Source of the DNA: Candidatus Gemmiger excrementigallinarum | GTDB taxonomy: Bacteria; Bacillota; Clostridia; Oscillospirales; Ruminococcaceae | Reading direction: 5' to 3' | Length of the DNA stretch: 64,000 nucleotides | Assembly (NCBI GenBank): GCA_019116445.1 | Contig: DXBP01000064.1 | Span: forward strand, 1-64,000 | Shown: positions 16,896 through 25,681 of the stretch, piece by piece | How the letters are laid out: each line of letters opens with the position of its first letter | How positions within the stretch are numbered: position 1 is the first letter of the stretch | Translations under genes and position numbers: made by a program | Notes under the pieces: generated by a model | What the model saw: only the letters and a program-made list of their open reading frames with translations | Told to the model about the DNA's origin: nothing | Databases searched by the model: none

Positions 16896-17552
16896 ATGCT
16901 GCAAACTTTGGAACGAACCGCCACCACCTTTGAAACCCGGATGCTGCTGCCGGCGGACCGGGAAGCGCTGCAGGCACTGTGCGGCCCTGCCGGGCTGCCC
17001 CAACTGCCCCGGGATGCCCTGACCGCCGCCCTGGGCAGCGGCCAGATCCTGGGCGATTTTGCCGGCGGGGCGGACTTGCAGGCCGCCGCGGCGCTGCTGC
17101 CGCTGTACTCCGACGCGATGCTGCCCGCCAGCCTGCGGGCCGCCGGGTACGGGGCCGACGGCCAGGGCGCCGTACTCACCGAGCCGCTGGTGGCCGAACA
17201 TTACACCCAGCTGCGGCAGTTTTTGCGCACGGCGCTGCGGCTGGCTACTGCCCGGTATGCCAGCTACCATGTGTGGGCGGTACAGCCGCTGGACCCCGAG
17301 AACCTGCCGGTGTGCGAGGACCTGTGTGCCCAGTATCTTTCGGCAGGGCTGACGCTGCGGGCCGTGCGGCCCATGGCTGGGGCCAACATGATGGTGTTTT
17401 CGGCCCGGGGGCTGCCCCACTGGCGGGAGGCGTACCGCCGCCTGCACCTGAACGACCCCGCCCTGCCCCGGATGCTGGAGCGCGGCTATGCCGTGGGGGA
17501 TTTCGGCTGGGGGCCGGGGGGCATGGAGCTGGTGCTGCGTTCAGCCGGATAA
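16896..17552 (+). CDS. GNAT-fold-like protein, unknown function
   Basis: 218 residues from ATG 16896, preceded by GGAAGGGACCTTTTGT; in-frame codons further upstream sit in the previous terminator. The pattern resembles a divergent acetyltransferase: MLLPADREALQALCGPAG, ILGDFAGGADLQAAAALLPL as strands, LTEPLVAEHYTQLRQFLRTA in place of the CoA loop and helix, and CEDLCAQYLSAGLTLRAVRP near the C-terminus. The Q/RxxGxG/A loop is not clear, so catalysis is doubtful. It converges on a lysR gene and both end at one bidirectional terminator. Confidence 0.6.
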   Translation: MLQTLERTATTFETRMLLPADREALQALCGPAGLPQLPRDALTAALGSGQILGDFAGGADLQAAAALLPLYSDAMLPASLRAAGYGADGQGAVLTEPLVAEHYTQLRQFLRTALRLATARYASYHVWAVQPLDPENLPVCEDLCAQYLSAGLTLRAVRPMAGANMMVFSARGLPHWREAYRRLHLNDPALPRMLERGYAVGDFGWGPGGMELVLRSAG

Positions 17553-17561
17553 CGAACCCGA

Positions 17562-17602
17562 ACGGGGGGCGTACCTTTTCAGGTACGCCCCCCGTTTTGT
17601 TA
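17562..17602. terminator. bidirectional terminator
   Basis: Perfect 15-bp stem (17562-17576 with 17581-17595), tetraloop TTTC, T-rich flank TTTTGTTA on the plus strand. It lies between convergent genes. Confidence 0.9.
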
Positions 17603-18484
17603 TCTCTGTGTGGGGAACTCCGCCAGGAATTCCTTTACATACTGGTCCTTGCCCTGTTTGCGGCAGGCTACGCCGAAGGTCAGCGCCCCCATATCCGGCT
17701 CAAAGGGGCGGCGCACCAGTGTATCGGGCAGATCCTGGGTGTAAAACTCCGGGAAAAGCGCCACCCCGTACCCGCATTCCGCCAGCAGAATACCGGAACG
17801 GTCGCTTTCGCAGTGGATGTCCATGTGGTTGAGCCCATGGTCGATGATCCAGTCCCGCAGCCGGCTGGAGGACTCGAAGGGCACCTGTTTGGGATGCAGC
17901 GTCAGAAGGCGCTGGTCCTGCAGGTCGGCAAAGTGCAGGGTGGGTTTGTTTGCCAGCGGGGAATCCGCCGCCACCACCGCATACAGCCCCGCTTCGGCCA
18001 CCGGGTGAAATTCGCAGTTGTGCAGTTTGTGGATCATATCACGGGTGCAGAGCATGATGTCCAGCTGTTCGGCTTCAAACATCTTTTTCAGGCTGAAATA
18101 ATCCTGCATGTGCACGATGGGGTTGAATCCCGGGTGCTGCCGTTCCAGAGCCCGCAGCGGCGGCTTGAGGTACTGCAGCTCGGTGCTGCTGGTGCAGCCG
18201 ATGTGGAACAGCCGCACGGCGGTGTGGGCGGCATCGTGCATCTTTTTCTGGGCGATCTCAATTTTGGCCAGAATTTCCCGGGCATCGTTGTAAAAGCCGC
18301 GGCCTGCTTCGGTCAGGCGCACCATTTTGGAGTTGCGGATCAGCAGCGGTGTGCCCAGTTCCGCTTCCAGCGTCTGGATATGATGGGTCACCGTGGGCGG
18401 CGAGAGGAACAGTTCCTCCGCCGCTTTGGTAAAGTTCAGCCGGTCTGCCACGCAGACAAAGCACATAAGCTGCTGGGTATTCAT
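17600..18484 (-). CDS. LysR-family transcriptional regulator
   Basis: 294 residues from ATG 18484, preceded by GGGAGGAAAAACGCT. N-terminal winged helix-turn-helix (MNTQQLMCFVCVADRLNFTK through PPTVTHHIQTLE, LIRNSKMVRLTEAG) and a periplasmic-binding-like effector domain from about residue 92. Effector unknown. It diverges from a pair of ABC exporter genes 176 bases away, the usual arrangement for a LysR protein controlling its neighbour and itself; a suitable AATAT-N8-ATATT palindrome overlaps its own -35 box. Confidence 0.93.
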   Translation of the reverse strand: MNTQQLMCFVCVADRLNFTKAAEELFLSPPTVTHHIQTLEAELGTPLLIRNSKMVRLTEAGRGFYNDAREILAKIEIAQKKMHDAAHTAVRLFHIGCTSSTELQYLKPPLRALERQHPGFNPIVHMQDYFSLKKMFEAEQLDIMLCTRDMIHKLHNCEFHPVAEAGLYAVVAADSPLANKPTLHFADLQDQRLLTLHPKQVPFESSSRLRDWIIDHGLNHMDIHCESDRSGILLAECGYGVALFPEFYTQDLPDTLVRRPFEPDMGALTFGVACRKQGKDQYVKEFLAEFPTQR

Positions 18485-18517
18485 AGCGTTTTTCCTCCCG
18501 GGGATGATGTCGGGTCC

Positions 18518-18546
18518 AGTATACGCCACCTTTTTATATTTTGCAA
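18518..18546 (-). promoter_or_regulatory. promoter of the lysR gene
   Basis: Minus strand: TTGCAA (18546-18541), 17-base spacer, TATACT (18523-18518). Confidence 0.75.
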
Positions 18547-18565
18547 TATTTCATTCGATATTTGC
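18543..18565. promoter_or_regulatory. candidate LysR-binding palindrome
   Basis: GCAATAT-N8-ATATTTGC is an interrupted palindrome in the divergent lysR/ABC spacer (perfect core AATAT-N8-ATATT). It overlaps the lysR -35 box and lies about 25 bases upstream of the -35 region of the ABC promoter, as expected for autoregulation plus activation. Confidence 0.5.
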
Positions 18566-18588
18566 TAATGTCGAACAAGGTTTTGAAA

Positions 18589-18617
18589 TTCTCAATCTTC
18601 ACCGGAGATGCTATAAT
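18589..18617 (+). promoter_or_regulatory. promoter of the ABC exporter operon
   Basis: Weak -35 TTCTCA (18589-18594), 17-base spacer ending in TGC, and TATAAT (18612-18617), i.e. an extended -10. The weak -35 fits an activator-dependent promoter. Confidence 0.65.
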
Positions 18618-18660
18618 CCTTTACCGAAGAGAAAACAGTCCCTGTGAAGGAGTGAAGAAA

Positions 18661-20400
18661 GTGAAGACTGTACTGCATCAACTCAAACAATACAAGCGCG
18701 ACGCCTGGTGCTGCATCGGGTTCACCGCACTGGAGGTCGTGATGGAGATATTACTGCCCTTCGTCACGGCCCGCATCATCGATGAAGGCCTGCAGGCCGC
18801 CAACCTTGGCGTCGTATACCGCTACGGCGCCGTGATGGTGGTCATGGCGCTGGTGAGCCTGGGCTGCGGTGCCCTGGCCGGCAAATGCGCGGCTTCGGCC
18901 TCCTCCGGCCTGGCCGCCAACCTGCGGGAGAGCATCTACGCCCAGATCCAGACCTTTTCCTTTTCCAACATCGACAAGTTCAGTGTGCCCGGCCTGGTCA
19001 CCCGTATGACCACCGACATCACCAACGTCCAGAACGCCTTCATGATGGTCATTCGTGTGGCGGTACGCAGCCCCCTGACCCTGGTGTTCAGCTACGCCAT
19101 GTGCCTGTACATCAGCCCCCGGCTCAGCGCCATGTTCTTTATCGCGGTGGTGTTCCTGGTGGCGGTCATCGGCAGCATTATGGTGGTGACCCTGCGCATC
19201 TTCAACGAAGTGTTCCAGAAATACGACGACCTGAACGCCAGCGTGCAGGAGAATATCTCCGCCATCCGGGTGGTGAAGGCCTTCGTGCGGGAAAAGTACG
19301 AGGACGACAAATTCAGCAAGGCTTCCCGCAATCTGTACCGCCTTTTCGTCAAAGCCGAAGGATTGCTGGCTTTCAACAACCCGGCCATGATGGTGGCGGT
19401 TTACTTCTGCATCATCTCGGTTTCCTGGCTGGGTGCCCAGTACATTGTGGGCGGCAGCATGACCACCGGTGACCTGACCAGCCTGTTCAGCTACATCATG
19501 GCCCTGCTCATGAGCCTGATGATGCTGTCCATGGTGGTAGTCATGATCAGTATGTCCCTGGCCAGCATCCGCCGTATCAGCGAGGTGCTTACCGAAACCC
19601 CCGACCTGGCCAATCCCGCCGACCCCGTCACCCATGTGGCCGACGGCAGCATCGACTTTGACCATGTGAATTTCTCCTACAAACACGGCAGCGGCAAAAA
19701 TGCCCTCACCGACATTGATCTGCACATCCGTTCCGGCGAGACCATCGGCGTCATCGGCGGCACCGGTTCCGGCAAATCCAGCCTGGTGAACCTGATCTGC
19801 CGCCTGTATGACGTGGACGAGGGCACCGTGAAGGTGGGCGGCGTGGACGTGCGCCGCTACGACATGGAGGTGCTGCGCAACCAGGTGTCTGTGGTTTTGC
19901 AGAAGAACACCCTGTTCTCGGGCACGATCCTCGACAACCTGCGCTGGGGCAAACCCGACGCCACCGACGAAGAGTGCATCGCCGCCTGCAAGGCCGCCTG
20001 TGCCGATGAGTTCATCGACCGGATGCCCGACGGCTACCAGACCCGCATTGAACGGGGCGGCGCCAACGTATCCGGCGGTCAGAAGCAGCGGCTGTGCATT
20101 GCCCGTGCCCTGCTGAAACGCCCCAAAGTGCTGATTCTGGACGACTCCACCAGCGCCGTGGACACCGCCACCGATGCCAAGATCCGGGCTGCCTTTGAAA
20201 AGACCATTCCCGGCACCACCAAGATCATCATTGCCCAGCGGATTTCCAGCGTGCAGAATGCCGACCGCATCCTGGTGCTGGACGGCGGACGCATCGACGC
20301 CTTCGACACCCACGAAAACCTGCTCAAGACCAACGCCATCTACCAGGAGATCTACGAGTCCCAGGTCAAGGGCGGCGGCGACTTCGACCAGCCCGCCTGA
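18661..20400 (+). CDS. ABC exporter half-transporter, degenerate-site subunit
   Basis: Membrane domain of six helices plus ATPase domain, 579 residues from GTG 18661 (after GAAGGAGTGAAGAAA); an in-frame ATG further up precedes the promoter. Walker A is GGTGSGKSS (about 368), signature VSGGQKQR, Walker B VLILDDST with Asp where the catalytic Glu should be, and the switch His is replaced by Gln (IIAQRISS). These are hallmarks of the non-catalytic site half of heterodimeric exporters such as LmrC/LmrD, BmrC/BmrD and TM287/288. The partner follows 14 bases downstream. Substrate unknown; drugs, lipids or peptides are possible. Confidence 0.93.
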   Translation: MKTVLHQLKQYKRDAWCCIGFTALEVVMEILLPFVTARIIDEGLQAANLGVVYRYGAVMVVMALVSLGCGALAGKCAASASSGLAANLRESIYAQIQTFSFSNIDKFSVPGLVTRMTTDITNVQNAFMMVIRVAVRSPLTLVFSYAMCLYISPRLSAMFFIAVVFLVAVIGSIMVVTLRIFNEVFQKYDDLNASVQENISAIRVVKAFVREKYEDDKFSKASRNLYRLFVKAEGLLAFNNPAMMVAVYFCIISVSWLGAQYIVGGSMTTGDLTSLFSYIMALLMSLMMLSMVVVMISMSLASIRRISEVLTETPDLANPADPVTHVADGSIDFDHVNFSYKHGSGKNALTDIDLHIRSGETIGVIGGTGSGKSSLVNLICRLYDVDEGTVKVGGVDVRRYDMEVLRNQVSVVLQKNTLFSGTILDNLRWGKPDATDEECIAACKAACADEFIDRMPDGYQTRIERGGANVSGGQKQRLCIARALLKRPKVLILDDSTSAVDTATDAKIRAAFEKTIPGTTKIIIAQRISSVQNADRILVLDGGRIDAFDTHENLLKTNAIYQEIYESQVKGGGDFDQPA

Positions 20401-20414
20401 AAGGAGGAAGCCCC

Positions 20415-22304
20415 ATGAAACAACCCAATCAAGCCCGCACGGCACCCCTGAAGGTGCTGAACCGGGTGCTGCGCTATATGCTGCATCACTACGCCCTCCC
20501 CTTTGCGCTGGTCATCCTCTGCATCCTGGTCACGGCGGTGGCCACCGTCATCGGCGCCACCTTTCCCCAGACGCTGGTGGATGACTACATCCTGCCCATG
20601 CTGAACAGCGGCTCCACGGATTTTTCCGGTCTGGCCGCCAGCCTTGTGCAGCTGGCCTGCATTCTTGTTGTTGGTGTGGTAACGGCCTTCGGCTACAACC
20701 GCATCATGGTCACCGTCAGCCAGGGCACCATGCGCCGCCTGCGGGACGACCTGTTCCACCGCATGGAATCCCTGCCCATCTCCTACTTTGACACCCACGC
20801 CCACGGCGACATCATGTCGGTGTACACCAACGACATCGACACCCTGCGCCAGCTGCTGAGTCAGAGTATCCCCCAGATCATCAACACCAGTGTGACGATG
20901 CTCGCCACCCTCATCACGATGATCCTGCTCAACCCCGCCCTGACCGTCATCTCGCTGCTGACGGCCTGCGTCATGCTCATCGTGACGACCAACTTTTCCA
21001 AGCTGTCGGGCAAATACTACGTGCGCCAGCAGCGGGATCTGGGTCTGGTGGACGGCTTTATCGAAGAGATGCTGGACGGCCAGAAAGTGGTGAAGGTATT
21101 CTGCCACGAGGACGCCGCCCTGCGGGATTTCCGCGCTGTCAAAAACCAGCTGCGGGACAGTGCCGACAAAGCCAACCGCTACGCCAACCTGCTCATGCCC
21201 ATCAACGCCAACATCGGCTGGATCAGCTATGTGCTGGTGGCCATTGTGGGCGCGGTGCTGGGCATCAACGGCCTGGCGGGGGTCACCCTGGGCACCGTCG
21301 TCAGCTTTCTGAGCCTGAACAAGAGCTTTACCAACCCCATCACCCAGATCAGCCAGCAGGTGAACTTTGTGGTCACGGCAGCGGCCGGTGCCCAGCGTGT
21401 GTTTGACCTGATGGATCAGACCCCCGAAGCCGACGAAGGCTATGTGGAGCTGGTCAACGCCCAGGAGGACGCCGACGGCACGGTGCGCCCGGTGGACCAC
21501 CGCACCAACGTCTGGGCCTGGAAGCATCCCCACAAGGCGGACGGCACCGTGACCTACACCAAGCTGGAAGGCAACGTGGTACTGGACGATGTGGACTTTG
21601 GCTACACGCCGGAAAAACTGGTACTGCACAACATCAGCCTGCGGGCCAAACCGGGCCAGAAGATCGCCTTTGTGGGCGCCACCGGCGCGGGCAAGACCAC
21701 CATCACCAACCTGATCAACCGGTTCTACGACATCGCCGACGGCAAGATCCGCTATGACGGCATCAACATCAACAAGATCAAGAAAGCCGATCTGCGGCGG
21801 AGCCTGGGCATCGTATTGCAGGACACCCACCTGTTTACCGGCACCGTGATGGATAACATCCGCTACGGCAACCTGGAAGCCACCGACGAGGAGTGCATCG
21901 CTGCGGCAAAACTGGCCAACGCCGACAGTTTCATCCGCCGCCTGCCCGACGGCTACGACACCATGCTCACCGGCGACGGTGCCAACCTGAGCCAGGGACA
22001 GCGGCAGCTGCTGGCCATTGCCCGGGCAGCGGTGGCCGACCCGCCGGCCTTGATCCTGGACGAGGCCACTTCCTCCATCGACACCCGCACCGAAAAACTG
22101 GTGCAGGACGGCATGGACGCCCTGATGACTGGCCGCACCACCTTTGTGATCGCCCACCGGCTTTCCACCGTGCGCAACGCCGACTGCATCATGGTCATGG
22201 AGCAGGGCCGCATCATCGAGCGGGGCACCCACGATGAACTCATCGCCAAGCGCGGCAAATACTACCAGCTGTACACCGGCAACTTTGCCGAGGAACCGGC
22301 GTAA
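20415..22304 (+). CDS. ABC exporter half-transporter, catalytic-site subunit
   Basis: 629 residues. Six-helix membrane domain, then an extra acidic linker of about 40 residues before the ATPase domain (EADEGYVELVNAQEDADGTV, then TNVWAWKHPH), a feature of the LmrD-like half. Walker A is GATGAGKTT, signature LSQGQRQL, Walker B LILDEATSS with intact Glu, and switch His in FVIAHRLSTV. It therefore complements the degenerate upstream partner. AAAGGAGGAAGCCCC precedes the ATG. The two-gene operon ends at a strong hairpin. Confidence 0.95.
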   Translation: MKQPNQARTAPLKVLNRVLRYMLHHYALPFALVILCILVTAVATVIGATFPQTLVDDYILPMLNSGSTDFSGLAASLVQLACILVVGVVTAFGYNRIMVTVSQGTMRRLRDDLFHRMESLPISYFDTHAHGDIMSVYTNDIDTLRQLLSQSIPQIINTSVTMLATLITMILLNPALTVISLLTACVMLIVTTNFSKLSGKYYVRQQRDLGLVDGFIEEMLDGQKVVKVFCHEDAALRDFRAVKNQLRDSADKANRYANLLMPINANIGWISYVLVAIVGAVLGINGLAGVTLGTVVSFLSLNKSFTNPITQISQQVNFVVTAAAGAQRVFDLMDQTPEADEGYVELVNAQEDADGTVRPVDHRTNVWAWKHPHKADGTVTYTKLEGNVVLDDVDFGYTPEKLVLHNISLRAKPGQKIAFVGATGAGKTTITNLINRFYDIADGKIRYDGININKIKKADLRRSLGIVLQDTHLFTGTVMDNIRYGNLEATDEECIAAAKLANADSFIRRLPDGYDTMLTGDGANLSQGQRQLLAIARAAVADPPALILDEATSSIDTRTEKLVQDGMDALMTGRTTFVIAHRLSTVRNADCIMVMEQGRIIERGTHDELIAKRGKYYQLYTGNFAEEPA

Positions 22305-22329
22305 CCTTCTCTCTCACCTCATACTATAA

Positions 22330-22373
22330 AAGCCCCCGGCCCCGGCGGAATTTCCGTCGGGGCCGGGGGGCTT
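22330..22373. terminator. bidirectional terminator between ABC genes and aldo/keto reductase
   Basis: Long GC-rich stem (about 18-20 bp) starting AAGCCCCCGGCCCCGGCGGA; the minus-strand exit runs into TTTTATAG, serving the reductase gene. Confidence 0.85.
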
Positions 22374-22381
22374 TGCAGGGG

Positions 22382-23377
22382 TCATTCGCCCGCACAGATG
22401 CGGTCGATTTCTTCCAGTTCGTCGGGGGTGAAGGTGGTGTTTTCCACCGCCTTGATGTTATCCAGGATCTGTTCCGGCCGGGAGGCGCCGATGAGCACGC
22501 TGGTGACTACCGGCTGGGCCAGCAGCCAGGCCAGGGCCAGTTCCGCCAGGGTCTGTCCCCGGCGGGCGGCCACCTCGTTCAGGGCCTTGATTTTGGCAAG
22601 GACCTCGGGGGTAATGTCCTTTTCTTTCAGGTAGCGGCCGTCGGTACGGATGCGGCTGTCTGCCGGGATGCCGTGGAGGTACCGGTCGGTGAGCCGGCCC
22701 TGGGCCAGGGGGCTGAAGGTAATAAGCCCACGGCTGACCTTGCCCACGCTGTTTTTCAGGCCGTTTTCCTCGATTTTACGGTCAAACAGTGAGTAGCGGT
22801 TCTGGCAGATGACAAAGGGGCAATGCAGTTCATCCAGAATGGCTGTAGCTTTTTCCAGCGTGGGGCCGTCGTAGTTGGAAAGCCCCACATACAGCGCCTT
22901 GCCGCTGCGCACGGCCTGGGCCAGGGCTTCCATGGTTTCTTCCAGCGGGGTGGCGGGGTCCATGCGGTGGTGGTAGAAGATATCCACATAGTCCAGGCCC
23001 ATCCGCTGCAGGCTTTGGTCCAGCCCGGCCAGCAGGTGTTTGCGGCTGCCCCAGTCCCCGTAGGGGCCGTCCCACATCAGGTACCCGGCCTTGGTGGAGA
23101 TGATGAGTTCGTCCCGATAAGGGCGAAAATCCTCCCGCAAAATGCGGCCGAAGTTGCGCTCCGCCGCACCGGGTGCGGGGCCGTAGTTGTCGGCCAGGTC
23201 AAAGTGGGTGATGCCGTGGTCGAAGGCGGTGCGGCACATGGCACGCATGTTCTCGTAGGGAGCAGTGTCCCCGAAATTGTGCCAAAGGCCCAGGGATACC
23301 GCGGGCAGGCGCAGACCGCTGCGCCCGCAGCGGCGGTAGGGCATGGTATCGTAACGTTGGGGGGATGCCTGGTACAT
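22382..23377 (-). CDS. aldo/keto reductase (YghZ/Gpr type)
   Basis: NADPH-dependent carbonyl reductase, 331 residues, TIM barrel. Catalytic tetrad candidates: Asp/Tyr in FDLADNYGP, Lys in ISTKAGYLMWDGPYG, His in DIFYHHRMD. The closest recognised type is the L-glyceraldehyde 3-phosphate/methylglyoxal reductase group (MPYRRCGRSGLRLPAVSLGL, NPLAQGRLT-like FSPLAQGRLTDRYL, and SVLIGASRPEQILDN for the nucleotide). GACAGGAGGTACCCACC precedes the ATG. It stands alone between a terminator and a repeat-rich spacer. Confidence 0.92.
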   Translation of the reverse strand: MYQASPQRYDTMPYRRCGRSGLRLPAVSLGLWHNFGDTAPYENMRAMCRTAFDHGITHFDLADNYGPAPGAAERNFGRILREDFRPYRDELIISTKAGYLMWDGPYGDWGSRKHLLAGLDQSLQRMGLDYVDIFYHHRMDPATPLEETMEALAQAVRSGKALYVGLSNYDGPTLEKATAILDELHCPFVICQNRYSLFDRKIEENGLKNSVGKVSRGLITFSPLAQGRLTDRYLHGIPADSRIRTDGRYLKEKDITPEVLAKIKALNEVAARRGQTLAELALAWLLAQPVVTSVLIGASRPEQILDNIKAVENTTFTPDELEEIDRICAGE

Positions 23378-23447
23378 GGTGGGTACCTCCTGTCGTGTTT
23401 TCCCCCATTGTACCCCCTGCCGTGCGGGCGGTCAAGCGGCGGTGTGT

Positions 23448-23471
23448 GTTCTTTTCTTGCAAGAAAAGAAC
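23448..23471. repeat. 24-bp perfect palindrome, copy 1
   Basis: GTTCTTTTCTTG followed directly by its complement. A closely related palindrome lies 73 bases further on, with a terminator between them. Confidence 0.85.
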
Positions 23472-23487
23472 CAAAAGAACTCTAATT

Positions 23488-23527
23488 AAAAATCTCCTGC
23501 GGGGACGATGCCCCGCAGGAGATTTTT
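23488..23527. terminator. terminator of the arginine operon
   Basis: Perfect 17-bp stem (AAAAATCTCCTGCGGGG with its complement) and six-base loop. Symmetric A/T flanks give a T-run in both directions; on the minus strand it ends the arg operon after argF. Confidence 0.88.
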
Positions 23528-23543
23528 GTTTGGAATTTCTTCG

Positions 23544-23567
23544 GTTCCTTCTTTGCAAAGAAGGAAC
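23544..23567. repeat. 24-bp perfect palindrome, copy 2
   Basis: GTTCCTTCTTTG followed directly by its complement. It differs from copy 1 by compensating changes, so the palindrome is kept. Confidence 0.85.
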
Positions 23568-23577
23568 AAACCACCCG

Positions 23578-24489
23578 TCACTTACCGGCCAGCAGGATGG
23601 CAAGGACGGCTTTTTCCACATGGAGGCGGTTTTCCGCCTCCTCAAAGATTTCATCGGCGTGCTGTTCAAACACATCGGTGGCGATCTCCTCGCCCCGGTG
23701 CGCGGGCAGCGGATGCTGCACCATACAATCGGGCTTGGCCAGCGCCATGCGGGCGGCGTCCAGGGTATACCCGGTAAAATCCCGCTGCCGGCGCTCGGTT
23801 TCCCGCTCCATGCCCATGCTCACCCACACATCGGTGAAAAGCACGTCCGCATCCCGGGCCGCTTCGTCGGGGTCATGGACCAGCTGGAAAGCGTCGCCGT
23901 AGGCTTTGGCCTGCATCAGCACATCCGCCGCCGGGCGGTAGCCTTTGGGGCAGGCCGCCGTGACCTGCATCCCCACGGCCAGGCACCCCACAATCAGGCT
24001 GTTGGCCATGTTGTAGCCATCGCCGATAAACCCGACTTTCAGTCCTTCCAGCTTGCCCTTGTACTCCCGCACCGTCATCAGGTCGGTGAGCACCTGCAAG
24101 GGATGGGCATAGTCCGTCATGCCGGACACCACCGGCACCCCGCTGTACTGGGCCAGGGCATCCAGATCGGTCTGCTTGTAGGTGCGGCAGACAATGGCGT
24201 CATAATACCGCCCCAGCACCCGGGCGGTATCCTGAATAGGCTCGCCCCGGGCGGTCTGCAGATCGTTGGCGCTCAGGTAAGTGCCTAAGCCCCCCATCTG
24301 GTAAATGCCCACTTCCAGGCTGGTGCGGGTTCGGGTGGAGTGCTTGGCAAACATCAGGGCAATGGCCTTGCCCTGCAGATCCTTTGGATCGGTGCCCAGT
24401 TTGTGCAGGCGCTTGTATTCATCGGCCACATCCAGAATGTGCAGGATCTCCTGCCGGGACAGGCCGCCCAGTTTCAACAGATGTTTCAT
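23578..24489 (-). CDS. argF: ornithine carbamoyltransferase
   Basis: Joins ornithine and carbamoyl phosphate to citrulline. 303 residues from ATG 24489, which overlaps the argD stop by one base (TGATG). The carbamoyl-phosphate loop STRTRTS (51-57), the SMG loop in TDVWVSMGMERE and the cofactor-site HPLQVLTDL are normal for this family. Odd point: the ornithine-binding HCLP motif reads HPLPAHRGEE (259-268), Cys replaced by Pro at 260, a form seen in aspartate carbamoyltransferases. Operon position still favours ornithine as substrate. It is last in argGHCJBDF and is followed by a terminator. Confidence 0.92.
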   Translation of the reverse strand: MKHLLKLGGLSRQEILHILDVADEYKRLHKLGTDPKDLQGKAIALMFAKHSTRTRTSLEVGIYQMGGLGTYLSANDLQTARGEPIQDTARVLGRYYDAIVCRTYKQTDLDALAQYSGVPVVSGMTDYAHPLQVLTDLMTVREYKGKLEGLKVGFIGDGYNMANSLIVGCLAVGMQVTAACPKGYRPAADVLMQAKAYGDAFQLVHDPDEAARDADVLFTDVWVSMGMERETERRQRDFTGYTLDAARMALAKPDCMVQHPLPAHRGEEIATDVFEQHADEIFEEAENRLHVEKAVLAILLAGK

Positions 24490-25667
24490 CACAGTTTCTC
24501 CAACACGGTGCGCAGAATGGCGAGGGCCTTGTCCACGTCCCCCTGCGTCAGGATCAGCGGCGGCAGCAGCCGGATACGGGTCTTGGCCGTAAGCACCAGC
24601 AGGCCCGCCTGCTCACAGGCGGTGCGTACCGCAGCGGCGGCAATGCCCTCTTCCAGAGCGATGCCCACCATCAGGCCCAGGCCGCTCACTTCCGTTACAT
24701 GGGGCAGGGTTTTGAGGCCCGCCCGCAGGGTTTCGGCCAGGGCACGGTCCTTTGCCAGCAGGTCGTCGGTGAGTTCCTGCATTACCGCCAGCGCCCCCGC
24801 ACAGGCCACCGGGTTGCCCCCAAAGGTGGAACCATGGCTGCCGGGGCCCATGTGATCGGCCACCTTCCGGTTCATGACCACCGCGCCGATGGGCAGACCG
24901 CCGCCCAGGCCCTTGGCCAGGGTGACGATATCCGGGTGCAGGTCAAACTGCTCGCAGGCCAGGAAGGTGCCGGTACGGCCCACGCCGGTCTGCACCTCGT
25001 CCACCACCAGCAGAATGTCGTGTTCCTTGCAGAAAGCGGCAACTTTTGTGACATAGTCCTTGTCCAGGGCCACCACGCCGCCTTCGCCCTGGACCAGTTC
25101 CAGCATCAGGGCACAGGTGTCGCCGTCGGCGGCGGCTTCCAGGGCGGCAAAGTCCCCGGCAGGCACATACCCGAACCGTTCCGGGAAAGGTCCGAAATCG
25201 TGGTGGAACACGTCCTGGCCGGTAGCGGTGAGGGTGGCCAGGGTACGGCCATGGAAGGAGTTGACCAGCGTCAGCACCTTGTTGCGGTTGGGGCCGTAGG
25301 TATCCACGCTGTATTTGCGGGCCATCTTGATGGCACCCTCGTTGGCTTCGGCGCCGGAGTTGCCGAAAAAGACGGCGTCCAGGCCGGTGCGGCGGCAGAT
25401 TTCTTCTGCCAGGGTGCCGCAGGGTTCGGTGTAATAGAGGTTGGAGGTATGCTGCAGGGTAGCAGCCTGGGCGCTGACCGCCGTCACCCAGGCCGGGTGG
25501 CAGAAGCCCAGGGCGTTGACCCCGATGCCCGAGGTAAAGTCCAGATACTGCTTGCCCTCGGCGTCGGTGGCGACCATACCCTTGCCGCTGACCAGCGCCA
25601 CCGGGCTGCGGCCGTAGGTGTGCAGCACATGGGCGTCGTCCCGCTGCATAATGGACCGGGTATCCAT
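24489..25667 (-). CDS. argD: acetylornithine aminotransferase
   Basis: PLP-dependent class III aminotransferase making N-acetylornithine from N-acetylglutamate semialdehyde. 392 residues. FGNSGAEANEGAIKMARKYS binds the cofactor phosphate, LLVVDEVQTGVGRTG holds the PLP aspartate, and TLAKGLGGGLPIGAV contains the Schiff-base lysine. GAAAGGAGGCTTTGCC precedes the ATG. It sits 14 bases after argB and overlaps argF. Confidence 0.96.
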   Translation of the reverse strand: MDTRSIMQRDDAHVLHTYGRSPVALVSGKGMVATDAEGKQYLDFTSGIGVNALGFCHPAWVTAVSAQAATLQHTSNLYYTEPCGTLAEEICRRTGLDAVFFGNSGAEANEGAIKMARKYSVDTYGPNRNKVLTLVNSFHGRTLATLTATGQDVFHHDFGPFPERFGYVPAGDFAALEAAADGDTCALMLELVQGEGGVVALDKDYVTKVAAFCKEHDILLVVDEVQTGVGRTGTFLACEQFDLHPDIVTLAKGLGGGLPIGAVVMNRKVADHMGPGSHGSTFGGNPVACAGALAVMQELTDDLLAKDRALAETLRAGLKTLPHVTEVSGLGLMVGIALEEGIAAAAVRTACEQAGLLVLTAKTRIRLLPPLILTQGDVDKALAILRTVLEKL

Positions 25668-25681
25668 GGCAAAGCCTCCTT

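Noticed and set aside
23578-24489. argF as N-acetylornithine carbamoyltransferase
   Set aside because: The SMG loop is of ornithine type and argJ in the operon yields free ornithine; the unusual Pro alone is not enough to change the call.
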